The notes beneath the pieces were generated by a model, which was not told the DNA's origin, ran no database searches, and saw nothing but the letters and a program-made list of their open reading frames with translations. DNA of 64,000 nt from Austropuccinia psidii. Lineage: Eukaryota; Basidiomycota; Pucciniomycetes; Pucciniales; Sphaerophragmiaceae. Made by a program: the position numbers and the translations under genes. The DNA lies in assembly GCA_023105745.1 (NCBI GenBank), contig JALGQZ010000003.1, positions 47,138,196 to 47,202,195 on the forward strand, in the 5' to 3' direction. Shown here one piece after another: positions 26,124 through 35,518 of this stretch; within the stretch, counting starts at the first letter, position 1, and the number at the start of each line of letters is the position of its first letter.

Positions 26124-26879
26124 TGCTCAGCATTGCGTTTCACCTGATTTGCACATGCAAGCTGAGCATGTCATGGTCAAACGCACCGTGTGGAAGTGCT
26201 CAGTAAAGCCATGGAATGAACTATTTTTGCATTAGTTCATTGGAAGGCTCAGTTTGGAGCACTTCACCAAAGCGTGTGAAATGCTGCACCTGGCTGAAAT
26301 GTAACCCGATGCTGTGCCAAATGCTCAGATTGTGTGCATACAAAAGCAACTGAGCAATGCCTTAGCATGGTGCATTTCATATTGTTATATCAATAGTTCA
26401 ATTACTGTGCAATTAAAATGTTCAGCCACTGAGCATTTCAATTATGACCCGAAAGCAAACCTGAGCAATGGGTCGAGGCAAGCTCACGCTGTATTCACTT
26501 GTCTTACAGCCCCCCCTTTGTTCAAAGACTATTACCAGGCCATACGGCCAGTGATCTCCCCGCGGTCACTTGTGACCAAATGCACCGGGTGTATTTCTGC
26601 ATGGGTCACTTGTGCATTGCACCCACAATGCACATTCAACAAGGGCCTCACGACCACCCTCCTGGGTGATCGGGTGGCAATTTAAGGAAACAAAGGGGAT
26701 TTGACTCAGCTTGACAATTCAATAAGTTGCAATACTCAGCCAGACCCCATTGTTCTTCTTCCTCACGCGAGCATTTCACTTCTCAGTTGCAGCATTCGCT
26801 GAGACTCAGCTTCAATTTTGCCCACACTCCTTGAAGCTGAGACTTTTGCGGGTGCTGCAACTGCTGAGATTGTCTCAGC
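26124..26879. promoter_or_regulatory. Cluster of GCTGAG/CTCAGC sites upstream of the cysteine-rich gene
   Basis: CTGAG or CTCAG occurs about 15 times in 756 bp (26124, 26161, 26197, 26247, 26322, 26350, 26429, 26461, 26705, 26735, 26781, 26798, 26836, 26863, 26874 region), against one or two expected by chance. It includes the perfect dyad GCTGAGACTCAGC at 26798-26810. The last sites lie 10-50 bp from a TATA box. A binding-site array for a regulator is the likely reading (inference). Confidence 0.6.
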
Positions 26880-26889
26880 TTCACCATGG

Positions 26890-26896
26890 TATAAAA
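26890..26896 (+). promoter_or_regulatory. TATA box of the cysteine-rich gene
   Basis: TATAAAA within CCATGGTATAAAAGACC, followed by about 350 bp of pyrimidine-rich leader typical of fungal promoters and then a 5' leader intron acceptor (TTTTTAG) directly before the ATG at 27320. Confidence 0.6.
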
Positions 26897-27319
26897 GACC
26901 ATCTTCACACAACACGCCCTTCACTTTCTTTCTCACCCGCTCCACTTCTTTCAACCTCACCCGCGTTTACCCTTCTTGTGCGTATTCCCCTTGGTCTTCC
27001 TGCCTTTCTACTTTTGTCTTTCGCATTCCACTAAACCCACTCCCCTTACTTTTGCCTGTTTGTTTCTTCTGCTGATCCTTTCAGAACCTCCCTTCTATCC
27101 ACCTCGTGCATTACCTCTTTTTTTAACTTTTGTCAACATTATGTACCGATATTAATACTTATTTTTCTTCACCGCTCTTTTCCAGACTTTTAAAAACTTC
27201 CGACTAGAGCGTTCTTATTTTGTTTCCGTTTTAAATCTCTAATTCATTGTACGTCTTCATTTTTTCTCTTGATTGTTTACTTTGTATGCAGTTACTAACC
27301 TCAATTGTTTTGTTTTTAG

Positions 27320-28702
27320 ATGTTGTGCACTTTATGCACCAAGCGGGGTATCCCCTGCATTCGTTCCTCGACGACGAACAATGCTTGTGATGCTTGGCGA
27401 CAAGCACACAAGAAATGTTTGTTTGTTGTCCGCCCCTTCCGACCACAAGGCCAGAGGAGTTCCTGCCCAAGACTCCCTTGCGAGGACTCTTTTGTGGTCG
27501 ACAATGATGAAACCATTTCCGAGCGTGAATGGACGCCGGGCCCCCAAACAGGCCAATGGGAACGATTCCGGACGATTAGCCGTGTCCCCTCTAGTATTGA
27601 TTTGTCCACTCCCCCTCCTAGGCCACCATCCGATGGTCACTTCACTCCTCAACCGGAGCGAAGTGATTATCCGGCCAATGAAGGATGGGGATGGCGAGAG
27701 GACATTCGAGCTTGGGCTGATCGTCACCATGTCTTGTCACCGATGGGATTCAAACGCCAAAGTAAGTTTTCTTTCTCCTCCTTATCTCATTTCTCTTCAC
27801 GCAATAATACTGACTTTTTTCCATTACTCATAGAACAAAACCCCCCAAATCTCCCCCGACATGACTCTCCCGTTCCTAGTTTGCCTCGCAAGCAAACCCC
27901 CCGGCAACCCACTCCAGGCCGGAGTGGCACCCGATGGTCTGAGGAATTATTCCGCGGTAAGCAGCCAAAGTTTCATTTCATTTTCACTTTCACTTTTGAG
28001 TCGAGTGAACTGACTCTTACTCCTTTTTTAGAACCCTCCTGAACCCAAGAGCCACCTATTCCTGGCCCAAGTCTATCGTCCCAACCACCTGAGGACAATA
28101 CGGCTCGTGAGCCAGAACCTGAGGTGGCTCCTACGCAATCCACGGAGGAACCTTATGGTAAGTCACCCCTTCTTTCTCTTTGATCCATATCCACTTTTCC
28201 TCATTTTTTCTTCGACTGTCTCCAGATTGTCCCGCCACTCCTCGCTCGATAATCATCATCGACAATATGCCTGTCGGATCCCCCCATCCCCCTCCCCCCC
28301 CCTTCTTCTTCACCGACTCCACCATCTTCCCCTCCTGTTCCCCCTCCCTCCACTCCTACCCCGGTTCCTTCCCAGGATCTCCCTCCCATTGCCCCCGAGA
28401 ACCCAACCTCCTCCTCCCCCCCGGTGCCAAGCTCCTCTCATTCCCACGATGACGCTCGCCAGGAATTCACCGACCTGGGACCGACCCTAATGATTCCTCG
28501 AGCCATCGTCCACAAATCGATCAACCAAATCTTGTTGGAGCATCGCCGCTTGCTCCACATGATTCCTTTCGTGGATGCAACTCATCGAAATGAGATGCAC
28601 TGGGAATTCCGGGAGGAACTAAACTCCCTCCTTGCCCAGGCACTGGAGGCTTATCCAAAGGAGGACATCACTGGGATAGTCTCGAAATTCTTAGAAAAAT
28701 AA
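27320..28702 (+). pseudogene. Cysteine-rich, proline-rich protein gene, broken
   Basis: Begins MLCTLCTKRGIPC and continues to ACDAWRQAHKKC about ten residues later: a C-X2-C-X6-C followed by a C-X2-C-X6-C-like block in which the second cysteine is a tryptophan here. This resembles a zinc-binding Zn2Cys6-type cluster. Exons 27320-27761, 27834-27956, 28032-28157 and 28226-28702 are separated by GT-AG introns of 72, 75 and 68 bp. After the third exon begins there is an in-frame TGA (28040-28042), and a frameshift lies in the C-run of the proline-rich part (about 28281-28310). The last 90 residues are a helical, conserved-looking domain (PRAIVHKSINQILLEHRRLL). The family is abundant in rust genomes (recollection). 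A gag-like or DNA-binding role are both possible; function unknown. Confidence 0.65.
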
Positions 28703-29117
28703 AAATTTAAGAAAAATGTCATGATTTCCTCTTTTTATTATTTGAAATACTTTCTTTTAAATATATTATTTGTATCAAATGTTTGTTATTTTCCATTTCT
28801 ATTACATTCTTTGCTCACGTGAAATTATATTTTCCTCAATGGTTCAAATTTCCTATTGCGTGAGAAAATTTTTTATGAGTGCCCCACCAAAATTTTGAGT
28901 GAGTATTTGTTTTCATGAACCTCTTTTTCCCAAAATGCGCCAATAGTTGCCGTTACCGTTTCCTATATTTTCTTCTTCCATGGTTTAGAGCCATATCCAT
29001 TCTTAACTGTAAAAAAGAGGGAGCTTCCCGCATGTGAGCAATCCACTCCAGATTTGTGAAACATGGCCTTTCCTATGGTCACACGCTATTAATCTTACTC
29101 ATGTATTGAATTGTTTA
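28703..29117. other. Intergenic stretch downstream of the cysteine-rich gene
   Basis: AT-rich for the first 200 bp after the stop, as expected for a 3' untranslated region, then unremarkable. No gene seen. Confidence 0.4.
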
Positions 29118-29710
29118 AGTTGTCTGGAACCTTCACAAGCGTAAGGATTGGCGTGTGACTTGTCGGGAGGCTGCACAGGCGTAAGTATTGGCGTGTGAAT
29201 TGTTGGGAGCCTGCACAGGCATAAGGATTGGCATGTGAATTGTCCGGAGCCCGCACAGGCATAAGAATTTGTCAGCGCTGTTGGCAACCTTCCCAAGCGT
29301 AAGGATTGGCGTGCGAATTGTCGGAAGCCTGTACAGGCGTAAGGAATTTTTAGCATTTTTGGGACCCTTCACAAGCATAAGGATTGGCGTGTGAATTGTT
29401 GGGAGCCTGCACAGGCGTAAAAATTGGCGTGTGAATTCTCGGGATCCTGCACAGGCCAAGAAATTTTCAGCATTGTGGGGAACCTTCACAAGCGTAAGGA
29501 TTGGCATGTGAATCGTCGGAAGCCTGTACAGGCGTAAGGAATTTTTAGCATTTTTGGGGACCTTCACAAGCGTCAGGATTGGCGTGTAAATTTTTGGGAG
29601 CCTGCACAGGCGTAAGGATTGGCGTGTGTAGCGTCGGCACCCCGCATAGGCGTAAGGAACTCTTAGTATTGTTGGAACCTGCACAAGCATAAGGATTCGC
29701 GTGTGAAGAA
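29118..29710. repeat. Minisatellite 1 (40-bp units)
   Basis: About 15 imperfect tandem units; two consecutive units at 29171 and 29211 are exactly 40 bp apart. The unit core is GGCGTAAGGATTGGCGTGTG followed by AATTGTCGGGAGCCTGCACA; a variant unit carries AATTTTTAGCATTTTTGGG. Open frames across it on the minus strand are repeat artefacts. Confidence 0.85.
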
Positions 29711-29746
29711 TTGGCGTCCTGGACAATAGCAACAAACCAGGACAGA

Positions 29747-29770
29747 TGTACGATGGCATGCCACCATACA
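29747..29770. promoter_or_regulatory. Palindrome copy 3 (between minisatellite 1 and dioxygenase gene end)
   Basis: Half-sites TGTACGATGGCA and TGCCACCATACA, the best dyad of the five. It lies about 105 bp beyond the dioxygenase stop, so this copy is not upstream of any gene recognised here. Confidence 0.7.
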
Positions 29771-29875
29771 TAATCCACTTCACGCCATCTCCCGCACTCG
29801 AATCCATCCAATCCTGGTGTATATTGTCCTCTGCCTTACCCCACCATTACTTACCCAACACACATGCAAATCTCC

Positions 29876-31087
29876 TCATTCTTTGAATCGGCATGAGATT
29901 GTATTACCATCCCTGATTTGATAGCCCGCTCTCTCGCCAATCTCATAATAGCCATGGTTTTTTTGCCGCATTGTTTTTGCTAACCTGCTTGAGCATTGTG
30001 CGGACATACCCACTAGTGTCATGCTTTCCTTGTCCTGTGCTGGATCAGTATAATGAACAAATGTACTACTGGCCCACACTACCTGAATGAGCCCATGACA
30101 TGCGGATACATCAATCCAAAAATGCTCATTTGGGAAAATCAATTTTCCACCTGTACACCGCTTTGACGCATCTCTTTGAATTTGGGCGGTCCGCTTATCA
30201 GCTTGAAACCACCATCCCGAAGCATACAGCGATGCATCCTTATCAACATGAGGTGCGTTTTTGAATCCATTCATGGTGAAAGTGAGTGCGGAAGCGAACT
30301 CAAATGCACCCCGATTTGCCGGAATATTGCCTTCATAGTTGACTTGATCAAAAGACAGAACCCCCAATGAATTGTAGAAATTTTGAATCTTCTCAAATAA
30401 ATCATCCCCAACATATCATAAGGATTGACCTATAATGCAGCCCACTGAGCTAAGATTGGCACCTTGGTTCTGCCATTCATCTTTTGCATTTTCAATTTTC
30501 CCAACACTTCCATACAGACCAAATTGTTCATTCTTCGTGCTGCATTTGCGCCACCCAATTGCAAACATAAATCCCTCCAGTAATGCTCCATTGGTTGCAA
30601 TCGGGTCGGTGAATCTATTTTCGCAAAATAAGAATTGTGATAATTCATCCCATTGATTGACCTCAACTTCACTCATTGTTGTCAATGGTCGGAATTCAAC
30701 AAGGGCAATGAGTAATCCGGTTGAAGTGAAAATTGCCACACGGCCAAAGTGAATGCGTTTGATCTGATTGACATCCACAACCCTCCGAATTTCACTTGGG
30801 GTGATATTTGTTGATACTGGGATTGATATTTGTGCTGTTGGGCAATAGGAGGAAAACAACCTATTCATTCGGGTCGTTTTGCGCTCATTTGTCTTTTGGG
30901 ATCTGCTACTATTCCCGAGTGGTTGAGGGATCACTATGTGTTGAAGCACACAAGATATCAGATACTGCCAAGGAGCTTTCTTCGGCACACATCCTTTGAC
31001 TTCCCTGTTGGAGCCCACATGACATTGGCTCAATCTGAACCGACTAAAGCCAATGTTCTTCCGTGGGGCCCAATGAGGGTGCCACAT
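29876..31087 (-). pseudogene. TET/JBP-like 2-oxoglutarate/Fe(II) dioxygenase, one nonsense codon
   Basis: Predicted to oxidise methylated or modified pyrimidines in DNA, as TET and JBP enzymes do; the family is known to be expanded in basidiomycete transposons. ATG at 31087 opens a frame of 404 codons broken only by TGA at 30416-30418 (residue 224), explicable as CGA to TGA. The domain in the C-terminal half shows GAFEFASALTF, then HVD at residues 280-282 as the metal-binding HxD, GWWFQADKRT, CTGGKLIFPNEHFWIDV, CHGLIQVVWASSTFVHYTD (candidate distal histidines at about 331 and 345) and YYEIGERAGYQIRDG. A TA-repeat (31101-31125) just upstream of the ATG may act as a TATA region. Confidence 0.85.
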
Positions 31088-31100
31088 AAATGTGGAAGCA

Positions 31101-31125
31101 TATATATATATCTATATATATACAC
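31101..31125. repeat. TA-rich simple repeat
   Basis: ATATATATATCTATATATATAC-type run, 14 bp upstream of the dioxygenase ATG on the minus strand. Confidence 0.6.
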
Positions 31126-31655
31126 TGAGATTAAGCGAGCAACTCACACTTTCCTTCCTCAGCCCGATGCTTTCTCGCGAGTTCCCTTTTATGCTCTTTT
31201 CCTTTTTTCGTGAATGGCATGCTTTCAGCAGAAAATGAAATGAAACCGAATGATTACTGATTTATTAATATCACCTAAATTGAATTGCAGTTGATAAATC
31301 TTTTTTGATTGCGGCTAAAAAGAAAGATCACACCTGACCTTGGCAAATTCGCGATCTCAAATACCTGAACCTGAAAATTGCAGTGGATAGTGCATTATTC
31401 AATTTTACACATTGATGTTCCCATGCAATCACTTTCCAATCCAACCATTTGGAATATTGCAAGCACACGCAAATGCAATATGCATCCTGCTGCGGATCCC
31501 TAGCTATCCTAGTCCTCTTGAAAGGCACAGGAACATTTGGCCTATTATGGGCTGGCGGGAAGTGATAAATGCGACTTCCCGCAATGCCCCCGCGTGTGCT
31601 ACTCGCGGGCACAACGCCTGACTCAGCTTGCGTCTTGTTGGAGTCTTTGCAATGA

Positions 31656-31679
31656 TGTACGGAGGCATGCCGCCATACA
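31656..31679. promoter_or_regulatory. Palindrome copy 4 (upstream of dioxygenase gene)
   Basis: Half-sites TGTACGGAGGCA and TGCCGCCATACA. It lies 569 bp upstream of the dioxygenase ATG, in a 0.9-kb region with no other gene. Confidence 0.7.
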
Positions 31680-31965
31680 ATTACTATTGGTACTCAGACT
31701 GTGGAATCCGGGCAGTAGTAGGATAGGAAGTCATGATTATTAAATTCATAAATCACTTTTCAAAATTAAATTACAATCTATCTAGTACAAAGCTAATCTA
31801 AAACGGGTCAATCCTGGTTGTGAGTATAGCTGACCTGGGTACCATCAAGGTGACCTCATCACTTGAACCAAGACCGCGTTTCGCCACCCAGGCATCACCA
31901 AAGTCTAATACTAAGCATCGTGCAAATTCAAATCTAAGAGGTACAGTGGGGTTAAAAGACTCTTA

Positions 31966-34021
31966 TGAGAAGAAACTTTTATTCAGTAAATTACATATAT
32001 ACTTATTAGTACGTAGCCACACTGGCTCCACTAGATTTCTACCCTCTGAAAGTTTTGCGGAAATGTCAATTAGTGATAAAGCCCCTTTAACTGAGCTTGT
32101 TCTCCAGTCATCTGAGCATACCATTGAACCACGAACCCCCGCCGCTAATATACCAAAGCAAATTTGATTTATTCCGAGATTCTTGTGACACGCCAAAAGA
32201 TATTTGATGGCCTCATTTTTTTTTGAGTTCGTGAGTTTGCCTTTGATGCCATTAACTTCGACCTTTGTATGTGCACGTACCATGTTGTACGCAATCATCA
32301 AATGGATAACTGTATCCATTAGATCCTCCAGGTTCTTGTGCGGCTTTGTGGATATCTCATTGTCAGCCCCGCCACTTTCAATGATGAGTTGGGTTGCATG
32401 TTGCTTCAATTTACTCAAGCAGGAGGAAAGGTATTCAACTGCTCCCCATTTGAGTCCAAGAGGATCGGTCAAATTTGATGTTGGTGCAACATATGGTTTG
32501 GGTGCAACCACATTGTATGAGACTAAACTAATGGATTTAAACATAACATTTGCCCAAAAATGTTTAACTGGATTGGCGGGGTAAAGAAGGCTCTGAACCA
32601 TTTTGAAGAAGGAGTGTTCAGATTTTGGGAGATTCTCTGGAGGTTTAGCTGATTCCTTCATCAATTTGAGATTCCAAATGTTGTGATCAAAAAACGCTTC
32701 TGTTTTGGTTGGCTTGAAAAAATCTAACCCTGTATATTGCAATTTATATCACCAGTCAACAGCCAATAATCATATATCATGCACAAAGATAAAACTCACC
32801 TGCCCTCTCAAGGTCCTCCAGCCAGGCCGACATTTTAAGCTCTCGGTTACTGATCACCTTAATACCAACAGGCAGGAATGTATGAGCATCTTTTGTTGGT
32901 AAATTGTCCCATCGATTTTTGTAAATACTATTGATATTATCAAGCCCCCTTTTCCATGATTGTTGAGTAATATTGGAATGATAATTCAAAACGCCTGCAA
33001 ACTCTTCCATGCGGGATAAAAATATTCCTTGAAAATTAGCAGACAATGACACTTTGCACTCAGGGTCAGGAACTATATCAGTCATATCTCGTCCCATTGT
33101 ATCATGTTTAATTGTTTCCCTTTCTTGAAAGGCTTGAATATTGCGAGGAGAGGTGGGAGGGGTTGCATCATGCATTGTTTCATTGGGTATCGGGGGGCTT
33201 TCAGTATGTGGAGCTTCATCATGGATTGTTTCATTGAGTATTGGGGGGGTTCAGTATGCGGAGGTTGATTATCAATATGGTCCCCTTCAACATTGATAAT
33301 TTCATGACCTTGATAGCGAGAATCGCTTGCGGCTTCAAAGGTACGGTGTTTTTTGTTTGTTTTTTTGGTCGCATGTATATTTGGTCTTTTTCCTAATCCT
33401 TTGCCTGGAAATCCAATTACGACTGGAGATCCTTCAGGTAGAGATTCTCCCACCTCCACACCTACCCATATATTGTAAGCAGCTATTGTTATCAACTTTG
33501 TTTTGAATTAGTAATGGACTTACGGTTCAAATCCATTTTGAGCAGGCTCATGGCTTCAGCAATCTTTTGACGCACATAATCAGGAATTTTACTATCATTT
33601 TGGATTTTTTCGAGCCTTGGGATTGTTTGAGCCATGTTGGAGACAAATTGCTCCTTGGATATAATTTCCACCTCCCCACTGAAAATTACATCATCTTGCC
33701 CATCATCTTCTGTCGGTGCACAAGGTTCAACAGTCTTTTCCTTCTCATAACTTTTAAAATTCGGTTTCTGAGAGCTTGGAGGCTGACCTGAAATAAAGGC
33801 TATGACACAATATCAGGTTTTGGGAGATTAGAAATATTCAAGATGGATGCATACTCACATTCTGGAAGAACTGGGGGATCTTGATTATCTTCATGTGACT
33901 GGCTCTCTACTTCAATGCCTAAATCACGACTACTGGCGATATCAGAGATTTCACTTCCACTCTCTGGGGCTGAAGTTGGTCGTTCATTGAATTCAGTTGA
34001 ATTTCCCGGGGTTTGGGCCAT
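31966..34021 (-). pseudogene. Unidentified multi-exon cargo gene, probably frameshifted
   Basis: ATG at 34021 (MAQTPGNSTEFNERPTSAPE). Splicing with GT-AG introns near 33860-33793, 33522-33465 and 32806-32737 joins exons 34021-33865, 33790-33525, 33464-32807 and 32736-31966. The N-terminal half is acidic, serine-rich and disordered; the C-terminal 250 residues look folded (FWANVMFKSISLVSYNVVAP, LIIESGGADNEISTKPHKNL, GVRGSMVCSDDWRTSSVKGA). A frameshift in a G run near 33241-33250, within a short duplicated segment, probably breaks it. I do not recognise the family; the position beside the dioxygenase, on the same strand, suggests a linked role. Confidence 0.55.
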
Positions 34022-34559
34022 AGCGGAGGTAGTTTATTAAGCAAATAGATGGTGACGAGTTGATTGATAACTTGTTTGAAAATTTTTGAATAAAAAGATC
34101 CAAATTCAAGAAAAAAGGTGCAAGTAAAATAATCGCATTTGCAAAATGCGATTTGTCGGGAAATTGAAGGAGGTGATGTTTTGCAAATTATTTCATATCA
34201 TGCAAATGAAATCACTTCCCTGTGAGACATTGAATAAAGTTGACTAGTGAGAAACCTACTAAAGTCAACCTTTGAACTATTCAACGCTCATGAGGTAAGG
34301 ACTAAGCAAAGTGTTCCATTCGAATGATATGAAATAAAATGGTTTTGTCGGCAAAACAGGAGACAAAATTCTCTTGTCTTAAATAGTCCACTTATTAGGT
34401 TTTAATTTGTGAGTCTCATGATTTAAACCCTAACCAAAACATTGTGAATATACTGACCAATTTCCCCTTAGGTCCTGTTGGCAGAGAAGGCCACTCAGCA
34501 TATTTCGGCGATTGCCTTCATTGTGTACGCCAACAAGCCACCATACACTATGGATGTAG
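34022..34559. other. Intergenic region upstream of the unidentified gene
   Basis: About 0.5 kb without a gene; contains palindrome copy 5 near its right end and presumably the promoter of the minus-strand gene. Confidence 0.45.
34524..34547. promoter_or_regulatory. Palindrome copy 5 (upstream of the unidentified gene)
   Basis: Half-sites TGTACGCCAACA and AGCCACCATACA; the outer arms are conserved but the centre is degraded. It lies 503 bp upstream of the ATG at 34021. Confidence 0.6.
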
Positions 34560-35175
34560 TACGGAAGCGTAAGGATAAGTTGTGTTGGGAGAATGTTGAG
34601 AGGCACTCCGCAAGCATAAGGATAAGTGGTGTCGGGAGCATGTCGGGAGGGCACCACACAAGCGTAAGGATAAGTGGTGTCGGGAGCATGTCGGGAGGGC
34701 ACCACACAAGCGTAAGGATAAGTGGTGTCGGGAGCATGTCGGGAGTGCACTCCGCGAGCATAAGGATGGTAGGCATGCCTCGTCGACAATTTTCTATGGC
34801 TACACGGTTTAAAACTATGTTTAGATCAAACGGTTTGATGTCATATAGAGTATGTATTAAACCAGATAGGTCCCAGTCCTGACTAAGACTTCTGATGAAG
34901 AATGCTGCGGCTAGCAGTGTCAAGAGGATGTCGGGAGGGCACTACACAAGCGTAAGGATAAGCAGTGTCGGGACCATGTCGGGAGGGCACTACACAAGCA
35001 TAAGGATAATTGGTGTCGGGAGCATGTTGGGAGTGCACTCCGCGAGCGTAAGGATGGTAAGCAGTGTTGGGAGCATATCGGGAGGGCACTTGAGCAAGCG
35101 TAAGGATAAGTGATGTCGGGAGTGCACCACGTGAGCATAAAGATGGTATGGGCGGGGGTGTGAAAGCATAAGGAG
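34560..35175. repeat. Minisatellite 2 (48-bp units)
   Basis: Tandem units with exact 48-bp spacing at 34636, 34684 and 34732; the array resumes at 34925-35170 after a 130-bp non-repeat spacer. Core CAAGCGTAAGGATAAG with GTGTCGGGAGCATGTCGGG. It shares GCGTAAGGAT with minisatellite 1 and lies within 1 kb of the right end of the CACTA element. Confidence 0.88.
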
Positions 35176-35468
35176 TGGTGAGGACGGAGATGGGGGGGCA
35201 GTGTCGGAGTCTCACCTGGAGGGCAGTGCGGGCTCGTAAGCATGCGAAGCATTGGGGCGGATTAGGTGGGGATGCGGAAGCCAATGAGGTGAAATTACCC
35301 GAACATTGTGAATAGTGTTGAAATGGGTTTGGGCTTTGAGTGACATTCTCATGTGACACATGTGACAATTGACGTTGTCTTGACGCTGACGTGACGTGAC
35401 CCACTAAATCCAGTGACTATAAAGTGACACTAACGCGACTGAAGCAAGATTTTATACTGACAGCGGTG

Positions 35469-35515
35469 TGACGTGAAGTCAATCGCCGACGATTGACGCA
35501 AGATTTGCCCTGGTG
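35469..35515 (-). repeat. Right terminal inverted repeat of the CACTA element
   Basis: Reverse complement starts CACCAGGGCAAATCT and ends CTTCACGTCA; followed by the TSD AGA at 35516-35518. Confidence 0.92.
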
Positions 35516-35518
35516 AGA

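Larger units (their letters stand above)
24636..26880. other. Long GC-richer non-coding region of the CACTA element
   Basis: Overlapping open frames up to 212 codons exist on both strands (for example 25505-26143 minus) but none shows domain sense, codon consistency or recognisable homology. The region holds palindrome copy 2 (25139-25162), a hairpin-like pair ACATGCTCAGC/GCTGAGCATGT (26121-26171) and a dense cluster of CTCAG/CTGAG sites from 26124 to 26879. Confidence 0.5.
12821..35515. mobile_element. Giant 22.7-kb CACTA-type DNA transposon with cargo genes
   Basis: The ends are inverted repeats of 47 bp matching at 42 positions (12821-12867 and 35469-35515), starting CACCAGGGCAAATCT. The termini begin with CAC and the TSD is 3 bp (AGA), both hallmarks of the CACTA/EnSpm superfamily, and a Tnp2-type transposase sits inside, at the left. 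Subterminal short repeats occur at both ends. It carries six genes: transposase, accessory protein, SNF2 ATPase, a cysteine-rich protein, a TET/JBP-like dioxygenase and an unidentified protein. It is inserted in the integrase region of element A. The typical CACTA element has only the first two gene types, so the other four are cargo (inference). One later insertion, a solo LTR at 20619-22807, lies in the SNF2 gene. Confidence 0.92.

Noticed and set aside
25505..26143. 212-codon open frame on the minus strand
   Set aside because: No recognisable domain, unusual composition, and competing frames on the other strand of the GC-richer stretch.
29118..29710. CRISPR-like array
   Set aside because: Units are imperfect and contiguous without unique spacers, and the genome is eukaryotic.
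29133..29807. 224-codon open frame on the minus strand
   Set aside because: It runs through minisatellite 1; its repeated peptide simply mirrors the 40-bp DNA units.
34430..35404. Open frames of 119-173 codons on the minus strand
   Set aside because: They are translations of minisatellite 2 and its flank in several frames, with no domain.
12821..35515. A Starship-type giant fungal element
   Set aside because: No tyrosine recombinase captain gene; ends are long inverted repeats with a 3-bp TSD and the transposase is Tnp2-like.
12821..35515. A KDZ-type transposon, the known carrier of fungal TET/JBP genes
   Set aside because: The transposase blocks match Tnp2/CACTA and the ends begin CAC with a 3-bp rather than a longer TSD.
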